This document shows positions 32,960 through 33,143 of a stretch of 33,143 bases of DNA, piece by piece. The notes beneath the pieces were generated by a model. The model saw nothing but the letters and a program-made list of their open reading frames with translations. It was not told the DNA's origin and made no database searches. Within the stretch, counting starts at the first letter, position 1. Each line of letters begins with the position of its first letter. The stretch is from an uncultured Alphaproteobacteria bacterium (GTDB taxonomy: Bacteria; Pseudomonadota; Alphaproteobacteria; RF32; CAG-239), in assembly GCA_944390265.1 (NCBI GenBank), contig CALXPK010000025.1, forward strand, positions 1-33,143. Direction: 5' to 3'. A program made the translations under genes and the position numbers.

Positions 32960-32974
32960 GCAAATTTTGTGCCA
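32960..32974 (-). promoter_or_regulatory. Sigma-54 (-24/-12) promoter of the second flgE-family gene
   Basis: On the minus strand TGGCAC (32974-32969), five bases and TTGC (32963-32960) give TGGCACAAAATTTGC, an exact match to the fixed positions of the consensus. It lies about 35 nt before the start codon. The remaining 169 bp to the window end are AT- and T-rich with no visible gene; activator sites may lie there or beyond. Confidence 0.92.
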
Positions 32975-33143
32975 AAAAAATTTTCTTGCTTTGATTGTTT
33001 TGTTTATCCTTTGCAACCGAGATTTTTGTGCTTGCAAAGATATGCACATTTTTGCCAAAAAACTGCCTTTTTTTTTCATTTTTTTAGTTGTTTTTGCGTT
33101 TGTTTTGATTATTGTTGTTGTGTTTTTTAGAAATACGGTTTAT

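Noticed and set aside
32927..33079. An N-terminal extension of the short FlgE-family protein
   Set aside because: It contains the sigma-54 promoter, reads as a Lys-rich non-family stretch, and the conserved N-terminus starts at 32926 with a good ribosome binding site.

Overview
The window looks like a chromosomal segment of a motile, Gram-negative alphaproteobacterium of moderate to low GC. The clues are a FlaF protein, a FlbD-like sigma-54 activator with a degenerate receiver domain, an alphaproteobacterial order of flagellar genes, and consensus -24/-12 promoters in front of hook genes. Many genes have AT-rich spacers, clear GGAG/AAGG ribosome binding sites and strong intrinsic terminators. 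I cannot name the genus from sequence alone.

Layout. 1-1961 (minus strand): an unrecognised 488-aa protein and a cold-shock protein. 2117-4864 (plus): proS of the archaeal/eukaryotic type with a possible attenuator in its leader, then a secreted proline-rich EF-hand protein. 4876-16796 (minus): one tightly packed run of ten genes, fliF-fliG-fliH-fliN-flbD-flhA-flhF-flhG, then a FliK-like protein and a membrane protein with a J-domain and an SH3-like domain. 16992-21709 (minus): fliK-flgD-flgE behind a sigma-54 promoter. 21830-22222 (minus): flaF. 22338-28785: mostly plus-strand housekeeping and envelope genes (orphan solute-binding protein, GST-like protein, lipoprotein, GT4 glycosyltransferase, thrS, DUF2934-like protein), with one minus-strand alpha/beta hydrolase. 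28869-28944: tRNA-Phe. 28992-30155 (minus): a secreted PLD-family nuclease, a strongly structured non-coding RNA with its own promoter and terminator, and a small membrane protein. 30329-31657 (plus): a CorC/HlyC transporter-like protein. 31706-32926 (minus): a second, shorter FlgE-family protein behind its own sigma-54 promoter.

How it works together. The first flagellar operon supplies the MS ring (FliF), switch and export-sorting parts (FliG, FliN, FliH), the export gate (FlhA), the placement/number proteins (FlhF, FlhG) and the FlbD-like activator. That activator is the obvious candidate to switch on the two sigma-54 promoters, at 21750-21764 (fliK-flgD-flgE) and 32960-32974 (second flgE), which would give a two-step hierarchy visible inside this one window. 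FliI, FliM, FlhB and FliPQR are not encoded here.

The best candidate for something undescribed is the minus-strand RNA at about 29534-29777. It has a TATAAT promoter, a long-range multi-segment helix enclosing several hairpins, G-U pairs that fit only the minus strand, and a perfect terminator that ends just upstream of the PLD gene's ribosome binding site. It matches no RNA family I recognise.
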